Assembly: GCF_900115095.1 (NCBI RefSeq)
Contig: NZ_FOVH01000003.1
Coordinates: 248,001 to 312,000 of the forward strand
From: Actinomadura madurae
Lineage (GTDB): Bacteria; Actinomycetota; Actinomycetes; Streptosporangiales; Streptosporangiaceae
DNA: 64,000 nucleotides
Reading direction: 5' to 3'
Below, one piece after another: positions 18,777 through 27,641 of the stretch. Below the pieces are notes generated by a model. It made no database searches and was not told the DNA's origin. It saw nothing but the letters and a program-made list of their open reading frames with translations. How positions within the stretch are numbered: the stretch's first letter is position 1; every line of letters starts with the position of its first letter. The translations under genes were made by a program, and so were the position numbers.

Positions 18777-19466
18777 GTGATCCATTTCGACAACGTCACC
18801 AAGGTCTATCCGAGCCAGAACCGGCCCGCCCTGCAGCATGTGAACGTCGCCATCGAGAAGGGCGAGTTCCTGTTCCTGGTGGGGCCCTCCGGCTCCGGTA
18901 AGTCGACCTTCCTGCGCCTCATCCTGAAGGAGGAGCGTCCTTCCCAGGGTCACGTGCACGTGGCGGGCAAGGACCTGAGCAGGCTGAGCAACTGGAAGGT
19001 GCCGCACCTGCGCCGCAGGATCGGCTGCGTCTTCCAGGACTTCCGCCTCCTGCCCAACAAGAACGTCTTCGAGAACGTCGCGTTCGCCCTCGAGGTGATC
19101 GGCAAGCCGCGGCGCTTCATCGGCAAGGTCGTCCCGGAGGTCATCGACCTCGTCGGCCTGGAGGGCAAGGCCCACCGGATGCCGGACGAGCTGTCCGGCG
19201 GCGAGCAGCAGCGCGTCGCGATCGCGCGGGCGTTCGTCAACCGGCCGATGATCCTGCTGGCGGACGAGCCGACGGGGAACATCGACCCCGCCACCTCGAT
19301 CGGCATCATGAAGGTGCTGGACCGCATCAACCGGACCGGCACCACCGTCGTCATGGCCACCCATGACGCCGCGATCGTCGACGCGTTCCGCAAGCGCGTC
19401 GTCGAGCTGGAGGACGGCCGCGTCGTCCGCGACCAGTCGCGCGGCGTGTACGGCCAGGCGTACTGA
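18777..19466 (+). CDS. ftsE: cell division ATP-binding protein FtsE
   Basis: Cytoplasmic ATPase of the FtsEX complex, which couples the divisome to peptidoglycan hydrolases. At 229 residues it shows Walker A (GPSGSGKST), Q-loop (VFQDFRLLP), the ABC signature LSGGEQQR, Walker B (ILLADEPTG) and the switch His in MATHDAAIV. The start is GTG at 18777; no better start exists nearby. ftsX follows after 135 bases on the same strand. Confidence 0.97.
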   Translation: MIHFDNVTKVYPSQNRPALQHVNVAIEKGEFLFLVGPSGSGKSTFLRLILKEERPSQGHVHVAGKDLSRLSNWKVPHLRRRIGCVFQDFRLLPNKNVFENVAFALEVIGKPRRFIGKVVPEVIDLVGLEGKAHRMPDELSGGEQQRVAIARAFVNRPMILLADEPTGNIDPATSIGIMKVLDRINRTGTTVVMATHDAAIVDAFRKRVVELEDGRVVRDQSRGVYGQAY

Positions 19467-19601
19467 CCATCTGAACCATCGGTTCCCGCCCGGTCGTACG
19501 ACACCTGGAGGGCCCGATCCGGGAAGCGGGAGCCACCCGCGCCGCACCGCGCGGCCGCCCCGGGCTTCCGTGGAACAACAGGCGATCAAGGACAGCGAGG
19601 C

Positions 19602-20507
19602 ATGCGCGTACAGTTCGTTCTCCAGGAGATCTGGATCGGTCTCCGCCGGAACATGACGATGACGATCTCCCTCGTCATCACCGTCGCCATCGCCATGGCG
19701 CTCTTCGGCACCGGGCTGCTCCTGCGGGAACAGGTCCGCGCCTCCAAGAGCTACTGGTACGACAAGATCGAGGTGTCGATCTTCCTGTGCGCCAAGACGA
19801 GCTCCAACCCCGTCTGCCAGAAGCAGGACGTCAGCGACCAGCAGCGGCAGACGCTCAAGGCGCAGCTGGAGAAGATGCCGCAGGTCTCCAACGTCCAGTA
19901 CGAGACCAAGCAGCAGGCCTACGAGCGGTTCAAGGACCGCTTCTCCGGCTCCCCGGGCTTCGTGGAGAGCACCCGTGAGGGCGACATCCCCGACTCGTTC
20001 CGGGTGAAGCTGAAGAACCCGGAGGAGTACAAGGCGGTCGCGCAGGCGATGCTGAACCAGCCGGGCGTCGATTCGGTGATCAACGAGCAGGAGATCCTGA
20101 AACGGTTCTTCCGGATCCTCAACGGCCTGCAGGTCGCGGCGCTGACGATCGCGTTGATCCAGGTGGTCGCGGCGGTGATGCTGGTCGGCAACACGGTCCG
20201 GCTGTCGGCGTTCAACCGGCGCCGGGAGACCGGGATCATGCGGCTGGTCGGCGCGTCCAACACCTATATCCAGATGCCCTTCATCCTGGAGGGCGCGATC
20301 GCCGGCCTGATCGGCGGGCTGTTCGCGTCCGTGCTGCTGGTGTTCAGCAAGAAGCTCCTGGTCGACAGACTCGCGGGGGACGTCCAGCTTGTCAGCCAGC
20401 TCGGCTGGAGCACGGTCGTCCTCGTCATCATCGTGTCGATCTGCTTCGGCGTGCTGCTCTGTGCCGTCTCGTCGTTCCTGACGCTGCGCAGATATCTGAG
20501 AATCTGA
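19602..20507 (+). CDS. ftsX: cell division protein FtsX
   Basis: Membrane partner of FtsE. The 301-residue protein has the expected four membrane helices (about 22-44, 180-203, 228-250, 274-296) and a large extracellular loop between the first and second (about 45-175). That loop contains two Cys (FLCAKTSSNPVC) that could form a disulfide. In related actinobacteria this loop contacts the NlpC/P60 hydrolase RipC or its counterparts. A perfect hairpin lies 9 bases after the stop, so the ftsEX operon probably ends here. Confidence 0.97.
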   Translation: MRVQFVLQEIWIGLRRNMTMTISLVITVAIAMALFGTGLLLREQVRASKSYWYDKIEVSIFLCAKTSSNPVCQKQDVSDQQRQTLKAQLEKMPQVSNVQYETKQQAYERFKDRFSGSPGFVESTREGDIPDSFRVKLKNPEEYKAVAQAMLNQPGVDSVINEQEILKRFFRILNGLQVAALTIALIQVVAAVMLVGNTVRLSAFNRRRETGIMRLVGASNTYIQMPFILEGAIAGLIGGLFASVLLVFSKKLLVDRLAGDVQLVSQLGWSTVVLVIIVSICFGVLLCAVSSFLTLRRYLRI

Positions 20508-20515
20508 CGTGGTGA

Positions 20516-20543
20516 CCGGATCCGGCGCAACTGCCGGATCCGG
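20516..20543 (+). terminator. hairpin terminator after ftsX
   Basis: CCGGATCCGGC (20516-20526), a 6-base loop GCAACT, then GCCGGATCCGG (20533-20543): a perfect 11-bp stem right after the ftsX stop. There is no T-run. Confidence 0.75.
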
Positions 20544-20599
20544 CCCAGCCGGCGGCCCTACACTTGCCGCATGACCCCCTCCGCGTCCGCGCCGAGCCC

Positions 20600-21778
20600 G
20601 TGTCTCCGCTGATCAGGCGGCGCGGAAGCCTGCTGCGCGGGGTCGCCGTCGCGGCGGCGATCTGCTGCGCGTACGGGGCCGGGGTGGTGAGCGGCTCGGG
20701 CTCCGAGCGGCACGCGGCCGTCGCGGGCGGCGGCTCCGTCCTGGACGAGGCCGCGACGAAGATCGGGGGTCGTGCCGCGAAGCCCGTCGAGCGCGGCGAC
20801 CTCGACCGCGCCGCGATCGAGGGGATGCTGCGCCGCCTCGGTGACCGGTGGGCGCACTACTACCCGGCCCGGGAGTACGACGACGTCGAGGGACGGCTGA
20901 CCGGCCGCTACAGCGGCGTCGGGCTGTGGCTCGGCGCCGGTGACCGCGGCTCCCGCGTGCTGGTCGCCAGCGTGCAGCCGGGCGGCCCCGCGGCGCGTGC
21001 GGGCGTGCGGGCCGGAGACGTCATCACCGGCATCGGGAACGCGTCCGTGGCGGGCTGGGACATCTCCCGCGTCGCCGGGGCGTTACGCGGACGTCCGGAC
21101 AGACCCGTCGAACTGACCGTGCGGCGCGAGCATCGAACCAAGCGGTTCCACCTTGTCCGCACACCGGTGTCTGGAGGAGACGTCACCGTGACCGATCTTC
21201 CCGACCACGCGCAGATGATCCGGGTCGGCGCCTTCACCCGCGGCACCGGGCGGGACGTCCGCGCCGCCGTCACCGGGCGGTCCCCCTCGGAGCGCTCCGA
21301 GGGCGGCGTCCTGCTGGACCTGCGCGGCAACCCCGGCGGCCTCCTGGACGAGGCCGTCGAGACGGCGTCGGCGTTCCTGCGCGCGGGCCCCGTCGTGACG
21401 TACGAGCCGCGCGGCGCGCCCGTCCAGCGGCGCGCGGTCACCGCGCCCGGCGACGCGCGGACGCCGCTCGTCGTCCTCGTCGACGCCGGCACCGCCAGCG
21501 CGGCCGAGATCGTCGCGGGCTCTCTGCGCGACCGCGACCGCGCGGTGATCGTAGGATCGCGTACATACGGGAAGGGATCGGTCCAGGAAACCCTCAAGCT
21601 CGCCGACGGCTCGGCGATCGAGCTGACCGTCGGTCGCTACCGCACCCCGGGCGGCCGTAGCCTCGACGGGGTCGGGATCGAACCCGACGTGGCGGTCTCG
21701 GCCGACCGCCCTCCCGCGGAGGCCGAGCAGCGCGCCCGGGCGGTGCTGCGCGGCCTGCGCGCGGCACAGCCGGACTAG
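20600..21778 (+). CDS. S41-family C-terminal processing peptidase
   Basis: A 392-residue secreted or membrane-anchored protease. An N-terminal signal-anchor (about residues 12-28, [17 protein letters not shown]) is followed by a PDZ domain (about 100-190, [14 protein letters not shown] start and [18 protein letters not shown]), then the S41 core with the nucleophile Ser in [15 protein letters not shown] and the Lys in [14 protein letters not shown]. The order matches CtpA-type tail-specific proteases that act outside the membrane. I use GTG 20600, which gives a compact signal; TTG 20564 would add 12 residues. It follows the ftsX terminator and runs into smpB with a 31-base gap. Confidence 0.9.
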   Translation: MSPLIRRRGSLLRGVAVAAAICCAYGAGVVSGSGSERHAAVAGGGSVLDEAATKIGGRAAKPVERGDLDRAAIEGMLRRLGDRWAHYYPAREYDDVEGRLTGRYSGVGLWLGAGDRGSRVLVASVQPGGPAARAGVRAGDVITGIGNASVAGWDISRVAGALRGRPDRPVELTVRREHRTKRFHLVRTPVSGGDVTVTDLPDHAQMIRVGAFTRGTGRDVRAAVTGRSPSERSEGGVLLDLRGNPGGLLDEAVETASAFLRAGPVVTYEPRGAPVQRRAVTAPGDARTPLVVLVDAGTASAAEIVAGSLRDRDRAVIVGSRTYGKGSVQETLKLADGSAIELTVGRYRTPGGRSLDGVGIEPDVAVSADRPPAEAEQRARAVLRGLRAAQPD

Positions 21779-21809
21779 GAACGACGACCGCCGGACAAGG
21801 ACGGATGAC

Positions 21810-22301
21810 GTGGCACGGGACACCGGGCGGAAGAAGGACACCGGGCGGAAGATCATCGCCCAGAACAAGCGCGCCCGCTACGACTACCACGTCGACGACA
21901 CGTGGGAGGCGGGCATGGTGCTCATGGGCACCGAGGTGAAGGCGCTGCGCGCCGGCCGCGCCTCCCTCGCCGACGGCTACGCGCACGTGCGGGACGGCGA
22001 GGTGTGGCTGGAGAACGTCCACATCCCCGAGTACACGCAGGGCACCTGGACGAACCACGCGCCCCGCCGGCGCCGCAAGCTGCTGCTGCACCGGCGCGAG
22101 ATCCAGAAGATCATCGCCAAGTCGGAGGAGCCCGGCTGGACGCTGATCCCGCTGTCCCTGTACTTCAAGGACGGCAAGGCCAAGATCGAGATCGGGCTGG
22201 CCCGTGGTAAGAAGACCTACGACAAGCGCCAGGCGATCGCCAAGCGGGAAGCCGAGCGGGAGATGCAGAAGGCGGCGGCGGCCCGGTTCAGGAGACGGTG
22301 A
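21810..22301 (+). CDS. smpB: SsrA-binding protein SmpB
   Basis: Binds tmRNA and delivers it to stalled ribosomes for trans-translation. The 163-residue protein has the OB-fold core ([24 protein letters not shown], split here) and [16 protein letters not shown], ending in the basic tail [14 protein letters not shown]...[14 protein letters not shown] that becomes helical in the mRNA path. The start is GTG at 21810. Its partner RNA gene ssrA lies 2.2 kb downstream, after one intervening gene. Confidence 0.97.
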   Translation: MARDTGRKKDTGRKIIAQNKRARYDYHVDDTWEAGMVLMGTEVKALRAGRASLADGYAHVRDGEVWLENVHIPEYTQGTWTNHAPRRRRKLLLHRREIQKIIAKSEEPGWTLIPLSLYFKDGKAKIEIGLARGKKTYDKRQAIAKREAEREMQKAAAARFRRR

Positions 22302-22310
22302 AGGGTGTCG

Positions 22311-24239
22311 ATGACGATCCGAGGCCGGCGTGGGGCCCGCGGCGGGGCCCCGGTCATGCAGCGTCCGAGTACCCGGCGCCGGGCGGTCGCGCTGACGGCC
22401 TGCGGCGCCCTGGTCGGGACCATGACGACGGGATGCTGGGCCGAGCCGTCCGCGATGCCGGCCGTGCGCGACTTCCTGATCGCCTGGCAGGTCGGCAACT
22501 ACGAGGCCGCCGCCGGGCGGACCGTCGGCGGCGACCGGCAGCAGATCGAGGACGCGCTGAGCCGCGTCCGGCAGCAGCTCGACGCGGCGTCCCTGCGGCT
22601 GTCCCTCGGCACCGAGGTCCAGGGCTCCAGCGTCGACCAGATCGTCAAGAAGGGCGACGAGGCCGACGCCCGCTTCACCGTGAAGATCGACCTCGGTGAG
22701 AACGGGCAGCCGTGGCAGTACCCGGGCCTGATGCACCTGCGCCGCGTCGGCGGCAAGTGGAAGGTCGTCTGGAGCCCGTCCATCATCAACACCAAGCTGA
22801 AGCCGGGCCAGCGGCTCGCCGTGGTGACCGAGACGCCGAAGCGCGCCCCGATCACCGACACGCAGGGCCGGTCGGTGATGCGCGAGACCGGCGCCTACAA
22901 CATCGGCGTGTTCCCCGGGCAGCTCGCCGACCCGCAGAAGACCCTCGACCTGCTCGCCAAGCAGACCAAGATCGACGGTGGCCGGCGGCTGGACGCCGAA
23001 CGCCTCCTCGGCCGCGTCCGGTCCGCCCCGCCGCAGACGTTCCTGCCGCTCCTGACGCTGCAGGTCCCCACGCACAACGCGCTGATCCAGCGGCTCGCCA
23101 ACGTCCCCGGCCTGCGGCTCCAGGGCGTCCGAGCGCCGATCATGCCCGCGTACGCGCCCGAGCTGGTCGGCAGCCTCGGCCCCGCCACCGCCGACCGGCT
23201 CCAGCAGGTCGGCGCCCCCTACCAGCCGGGCGACACGATCGGCGTCAGCGGCATCCAGCTGCTCCAGCAGCGCCGCCTCGCCGGGACGCCGACCGTCCGG
23301 GTCGTGGCCCAGGACGAGTCGGGCGAGAGTACCGAGGAGCTGCGCTCCTGGCCCGGCCAGGAGCCGCAGAAGGTCCAGACGACGCTCGACCCCGGCTACC
23401 AGCGGCGGGCCGACAACGCCCTGCGGAACCTGCGGCTCCCCGCGTCCATGGTGGCCGTGCGCCCGAGCACCGGCGAGGTCCTGGCCGTGTCCAACCACGG
23501 GACGGACGGCCGCAACCTCGCCTTCGAGGGCCACTACCCGCCCGGCCTCACGTTCGGCATCGTGTCCGCGCTGTCGCTGTTCTCCCAGGGCGGTATGAAG
23601 CAGTCCACCGAGACCACCTGCCCCGCCTCCGTCACCGTCGGCGGCAAGACGTTCACCAACCAGGCCCGCCCCGACGGCAGCTTCGCCAACCACTTCGCCG
23701 CGTCCTGCAAGACGACGCTCGCGCAGCTCAGCAGCAAGGTGGACGCCCAGGCCCTCCTCCGGGAGGCGTCCACGCTCGGGATCGGCAAGAACTGGAATCT
23801 CGGCGTCCCCGCCTTCACCGGCTCCGTTCCGGTGCCCGCGAACGACGGCGACAAGGCCGCGGCCATGGTCGGCGAAGGCGCCGTCCAGGTCAGCCCCCTG
23901 GCGATGGCCATGGTGGCCGCCGCCGCGTACAGCGGCACCTGGCGGCCCCCCTACGTCTTCAAGGAGCCGTCCACGACCGCCCAGGCGCCGCAGGCCCAGA
24001 GCCCCCCGTCCGAGTCCATCTCGAACCTCAAGAGGACCCTGGGCCGCACCGCGTCCCGCGGCAACGCCCGCGGCGCCCGCGTCTCCGGCGGTGTCGCCGC
24101 CCTCGCCACCTACACCGAGGGCGGCCGCGAGAAGACCGTCTCCTGGTTCGTCGGCTCCAGCGGCGACCGAGCCTTCGCCATCGCCGTCGAGGGCGCCGTC
24201 AACACCCCCGCCATCGCCGCGAGGTTCCTCGGCGGATAG
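22311..24239 (+). CDS. penicillin-binding-protein-like protein lacking all three catalytic motifs
   Basis: A 642-residue exported protein: basic N-terminus and hydrophobic signal (about 25-45), an NTF2-like MecA_N domain (about 48-150), a middle domain, and a transpeptidase-fold domain (about 350-640). The fold landmarks are recognisable but the active-site residues are not. The SxxK motif, normally in PGSTFK, is PGLTFG (L413 for Ser, G416 for Lys). SxN is SCK (S465-K467). KTG is SGG (592-594). It should therefore not acylate and may act as a scaffold or regulator in wall synthesis. ATG 22311 has GAAGGG five bases upstream; GTG 22305 is possible. It sits between smpB and ssrA. Confidence 0.88.
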   Translation: MTIRGRRGARGGAPVMQRPSTRRRAVALTACGALVGTMTTGCWAEPSAMPAVRDFLIAWQVGNYEAAAGRTVGGDRQQIEDALSRVRQQLDAASLRLSLGTEVQGSSVDQIVKKGDEADARFTVKIDLGENGQPWQYPGLMHLRRVGGKWKVVWSPSIINTKLKPGQRLAVVTETPKRAPITDTQGRSVMRETGAYNIGVFPGQLADPQKTLDLLAKQTKIDGGRRLDAERLLGRVRSAPPQTFLPLLTLQVPTHNALIQRLANVPGLRLQGVRAPIMPAYAPELVGSLGPATADRLQQVGAPYQPGDTIGVSGIQLLQQRRLAGTPTVRVVAQDESGESTEELRSWPGQEPQKVQTTLDPGYQRRADNALRNLRLPASMVAVRPSTGEVLAVSNHGTDGRNLAFEGHYPPGLTFGIVSALSLFSQGGMKQSTETTCPASVTVGGKTFTNQARPDGSFANHFAASCKTTLAQLSSKVDAQALLREASTLGIGKNWNLGVPAFTGSVPVPANDGDKAAAMVGEGAVQVSPLAMAMVAAAAYSGTWRPPYVFKEPSTTAQAPQAQSPPSESISNLKRTLGRTASRGNARGARVSGGVAALATYTEGGREKTVSWFVGSSGDRAFAIAVEGAVNTPAIAARFLGG

Positions 24240-24303
24240 GGCTTTGTGAGCTCTTTACGACCCGGACGCAACCATCCCGTGCTCTCCGGGCGTCTTTACG
24301 GGT

Positions 24304-24339
24304 GACTGAGACTCCGCTTGGGGGGTTGCGGACTCAGTC
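24304..24339 (+). terminator. hairpin terminator after the PBP-like gene
   Basis: GACTGAG pairs with CTCAGTC (7 bp), and the inner TCCGC pairs with GCGGA, around a G-rich loop; a two-base bulge lies on the left arm. It starts 65 bases after the stop codon. Confidence 0.6.
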
Positions 24340-24410
24340 GCCGTGATGAGACCGGAGCCTCGTCTCGGGGGAGGCTCCGCCGTCCGGACCGGCCCGACCC
24401 TGCCGGTCGA

Positions 24411-24446
24411 CCCCGGTGGGCGCGACACCGTTCGCACCCACCGGGG
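24411..24446. other. hairpin-forming inverted repeat upstream of ssrA
   Basis: CCCCGGTGGG (24411-24420) and CCCACCGGGG (24437-24446) form a perfect 10-bp stem with a 16-base loop. It may be a second terminator or lie in the ssrA promoter region. Role unknown. Confidence 0.45.
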
Positions 24447-24546
24447 TTCACGTGTGCCGCCGGGGAATCCGATTGCCCGCCCGCACGTTATGCTTGTACC
24501 GTCATCGTGCGGACGTCCCCGGACGCTCGCTTTGACAACTGAACAT

Positions 24547-24918
24547 GGGGGTGACCGGCTTCGACTTCGGTCGTTCGAGCCAGGGGAAGCGGGTCGAGGG
24601 TTGCTGTCGTGACCTCGTAAATCCTGTGACAGCAAACCAATAACTGCCAACAAGAAGCAGTCCGAGTTCGCCCTCGCCGCCTGAGCGAGGAGTGAACTCT
24701 GTCAGCCCGGGAGCGTCTCCGACCCGGGGTCTGGCATCGTAAGGAGACTCCACCTGCCGGCCCGGTCGCGGGGCCGGTAGGGACACCCAACAGCGACTGA
24801 GCCCGTCGGCGACACGCCTGCGTGAGCGCCGGGGCTGAGAAAACGCCAAGCAGGCTGCACCCGGAGAAGCCCTGACCCATCACCGAAGGACGCGGGTTCG
24901 ATTCCCGCCACCTCCACC
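24547..24918 (+). ncRNA. ssrA: transfer-messenger RNA (tmRNA)
   Basis: The 5' end GGGGGUG pairs with CACCUCC (24909-24915) to make the alanine-tRNA-like acceptor stem. The T-arm reads GCGGGTTCGATTCCCGC just before it. Near the 5' side GACTTCGG and GTTCGAG follow the usual tmRNA pattern. The tag frame starts at the resume codon GCC (24646) and reads ANKKQSEFALAA, ending at UGA 24682-24684; the LAA end is the ClpXP degradation signal. CCA is not encoded (ACCC follows the stem), as usual in actinomycetes. A strong terminator follows at 24933. Ends are set by base-pairing and may differ by a base or two. Confidence 0.96.
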
Positions 24919-24932
24919 CGTAATCACAGATG

Positions 24933-24960
24933 CGGCCCGACCGAAACATAGGTCGGGCCG
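24933..24960 (+). terminator. rho-independent terminator of ssrA
   Basis: CGGCCCGACC, loop GAAACATA, GGTCGGGCCG: a perfect 10-bp GC-rich stem followed by TTCTGCTGTT. It lies 15 bases after the tmRNA 3' end. The stretch from here to 25231 shows no gene. Confidence 0.9.
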
Positions 24961-25231
24961 TTCTGCTGTTCGCGCCATCGGACTTCGGCTGACCCGCCTG
25001 GAGCCTTCCCTGTCCGACGCCGAGGGCTTTGCGTTGGCTTCTGCCGATGAGCGGTCGAGTCGACTGCGCCCTATGGCGGACTTGATGGTGTGTGGAAACC
25101 GACCTCGCATGGTGATGTGCCCGGCCCGCCTTCGGTGGAGTCTCGGGGCGGTTCAGCGCAGACCACGAGGGCGGATGTGTCTCTCGCTATACCAAGATTC
25201 TCGTCCAGCGGCTCAGGGGACGGTATATCCC

Positions 25232-25245
25232 TATAGTCACGAGCC
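25232..25245 (+). promoter_or_regulatory. possible -10 element for a leaderless kinase transcript
   Basis: TATAGT (25232-25237) lies 8 bases before the GTG start of the WD40 kinase, and no ribosome site is visible. That spacing would place the transcript start at or next to the start codon. No good -35 was found. Confidence 0.35.
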
Positions 25246-27405
25246 GTGGCGGCTTCACAGGGAATGTTGATCTCTGGGCGCTATCGCCTGGCCAGAGTGC
25301 TCGGCGCCGGAGGGATGGGCCGGGTCTGGCTCGGCCGGGACGAGTTGATCGGCCGCGAAGTGGCGATCAAGGAGCTCCTCCTGCCGTCCGACATCACCGA
25401 TGAACAGCGGCAAGTGCTCACCCAGCGGGCTATGCGGGAAGCCCGCGCGGCCGGTCGGCTGAACCACCCCGGAATCGTCACGGTGCATGACGTCATCGAG
25501 CACGACGGCGCTCCGCTCATCGTCATGGAGTTCGTCAGCGGTCGCTCGCTCGCCGACGCCATCAGGGCCGACGGCGCCCTGCCCGTCGAGCGTGTCGCCG
25601 CCATCGCGGGGGCGATGTTCGCCGCGCTGCGAGTCGCGCACGACGCTGGCATCGTCCACCGCGACCTCAAGCCGGGCAACGTGCTCCTCGACGGCGACCG
25701 CGTGGTGATCACCGACTTCGGCATCGCCAGCCTCGCCGGTGACGCCCAGCTGACCCGGTCGGGTGTGATCATGGGCACGCCCACGTACATGGCACCCGAG
25801 CAAGCGGAGCACGAACGCGGCTCTGCCGCGTCGGACCTGTGGTCGGTCGGCGCGACGCTCTACACGGCTGTGGAAGGCCGGCCTCCGTTCGAGGGCGAGA
25901 GCGTGATGGCGGTTCTGTCCGCCGTGCTCACCCGGGATCCGCGTCCGCCGGAACAGGCCGACCGCCTCACCTCGCTGCTGTATGCGCTGCTGCGCAAGGA
26001 CCCGAACCAGCGCCCGACGCTGGACCAGGCCGAACGGTTGCTGGCATCGGCGGCCGAGGGTGGACAGGGATCGTACGCACCGGCGGGCGGGAGCGAGGCC
26101 GACCCCCAGACCGACCAGTTGCTCTCGTCTCCCGGCACCCCAGGCGCATTGAGCGCACCGGTCCCGCCGGGCCGATACCCGGGAGCGTATGCCGGTCATC
26201 CGCCGCAGCCGTACACCGGTGCTTCCGGGGCGACGTTGCCGCCTGGTCACTCCGGCCCGTCCAAGGGTTCCTCCGTGCCGCCCAGCAGGCGCGGATCCGG
26301 GCGGCGTACCGTCCTGCTGATCGGGGCCGGCGCCGTCGCCATGGTTCTGCTCGCCGCCGTGGCGTGGCTCGTGCCGGGCGGGCGGGAGGGAGAGCAAGGC
26401 TCGCCTCCGGCCGCCGGGTCCAACCCTGCGCGTACGGCGGACTCGAACGGTGGCGACACCGGCCGGCCGGGCACTCCCGTCGAGATCACCAACGCGATCC
26501 AATTGACCGGCCATGCGCACCGGGTCACGTCGGTGGCTTTCAGCCCCGACGGCGCGCTGCTCGCCAGCACGGACGACGATCTCATCATCGGCGGCGCCAA
26601 GACCTGGCTCTGGAACGCCGGTAGCGGAAAGCGCCTTGCCATGCTGGTCAGTCCACCCGGGATCGGCGGGTCGTCGGTCGACACGGTCGCGTTCAGTCCC
26701 GACGGGAAGTGGCTCGCCAGCGGTGGCAACCGGGTCGGGGAGGCCACCACCTACCTCTGGCGGGTGGCGGACCGGCGCCGGGTCGGCCCCATGACCCAGA
26801 GCAAATCGATCATGAAGTCACTGGCGTTCAGTCCGGACAGTAAGACACTCGCCGGTGTCTCGAATCGCGGCACGGTCACGATCTGGGATACGGCGACGCG
26901 GCGGGTCAAGGTCGGGCTGCCCGACGGCAACGGGTTCCGCAATGTGGCGTTCAGTCCCGATGGCCGGCTGCTCGCCAATCCGGGCCGGGGCAGGGAGGTC
27001 CGGCTGTCGGACGCCAACACGGGGCGCACGGTCCATATGATCACCGATGCCACCGGCGATGACGTCGCGTTCAGCCCCGACGGCAAGACGCTTGCCGTGC
27101 CCGACTCTGACGGGACACACAGCCTCCGGCTCTACGAGGTGGCGACGGGCCGTAGTACGCTCGCCTTCGACCGGGCCGAGGGCGATCTGGTGGCCAATGT
27201 GATCTACAGCCCCGATGGCAAGACCATCGCCAGCTGGGGGCTCGGCAACGTCATCAGGCTCTGGGATGTCATGTCGAGGCGAATCCGCGCGAACCTGATA
27301 GGACACTCCGGCCAGGTCAATTCGGTGGCGTTCAGCCGGGACGGCAAGAAGATCGCCAGCGGCTCCGAGGACAAGACGATCCGGATCTGGAACCTCTCCG
27401 GCTGA
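25246..27405 (+). CDS. Ser/Thr protein kinase with a WD40 beta-propeller tail
   Basis: A 719-residue protein. The kinase domain (about 10-275) has GAGGMGRVWLGRD, the Lys in VAIKEL, HRDLKPGNVLL and DFGIA, all intact. A Pro/Gly-rich linker leads to one membrane helix (about 353-372). The outer or distal part (about 415-719) holds seven WD40 repeats, each with an (A/V)FSPDG-type turn: VTSVAFSPDG, VDTVAFSPDG, MKSLAFSPDS, FRNVAFSPDG, DDVAFSPDG, NVIYSPDG and VNSVAFSRDG. Seven repeats would close one propeller, probably a ligand- or protein-binding sensor. GTG 25246 is taken as start; ATG 25264 is an alternative. It follows the ssrA terminator and appears monocistronic. Confidence 0.93.
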   Translation: MAASQGMLISGRYRLARVLGAGGMGRVWLGRDELIGREVAIKELLLPSDITDEQRQVLTQRAMREARAAGRLNHPGIVTVHDVIEHDGAPLIVMEFVSGRSLADAIRADGALPVERVAAIAGAMFAALRVAHDAGIVHRDLKPGNVLLDGDRVVITDFGIASLAGDAQLTRSGVIMGTPTYMAPEQAEHERGSAASDLWSVGATLYTAVEGRPPFEGESVMAVLSAVLTRDPRPPEQADRLTSLLYALLRKDPNQRPTLDQAERLLASAAEGGQGSYAPAGGSEADPQTDQLLSSPGTPGALSAPVPPGRYPGAYAGHPPQPYTGASGATLPPGHSGPSKGSSVPPSRRGSGRRTVLLIGAGAVAMVLLAAVAWLVPGGREGEQGSPPAAGSNPARTADSNGGDTGRPGTPVEITNAIQLTGHAHRVTSVAFSPDGALLASTDDDLIIGGAKTWLWNAGSGKRLAMLVSPPGIGGSSVDTVAFSPDGKWLASGGNRVGEATTYLWRVADRRRVGPMTQSKSIMKSLAFSPDSKTLAGVSNRGTVTIWDTATRRVKVGLPDGNGFRNVAFSPDGRLLANPGRGREVRLSDANTGRTVHMITDATGDDVAFSPDGKTLAVPDSDGTHSLRLYEVATGRSTLAFDRAEGDLVANVIYSPDGKTIASWGLGNVIRLWDVMSRRIRANLIGHSGQVNSVAFSRDGKKIASGSEDKTIRIWNLSG

Positions 27406-27641
27406 CCGGTTCGCCGATCGGCAACAGAGCGATCCCTGATCGCGGACGTTTTCAGGCCCGATCCACACCCGGAAATCGATAGTCGGGCTCCGCGTTCAAG
27501 ATCAACTCACGCTCCGGCGTGGGCCGAGCCGGTCACCTTGCCTGGAGGCGACATCGCTTGCCGGCATGTCGGTGTCTCTTGGCAGTGTTTGGTGTGCCTG
27601 TCATTCTGGGCCTCGGTAGTCAACGGATAGGGCATCGTGAC

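Noticed and set aside
18550..18780. A 76-codon plus-strand frame whose stop overlaps the ftsE start.
   Set aside because: It has no ribosome site, an Arg/Pro-rich late sequence and a direct repeat in its first codons. It looks like untranslated leader.
24532..24537. TTGACA just before ssrA as a -35 promoter element.
   Set aside because: It ends only 9 bases before the mature tmRNA 5' end, too close for a -35. A TATGCT at 24489 could be a -10 but lacks a -35 partner.
24547..25245. ssrA as an integration site for a genomic island.
   Set aside because: No integrase gene and no repeated copy of the ssrA 3' end was seen downstream, so there is no evidence for an att-flanked element in this window.
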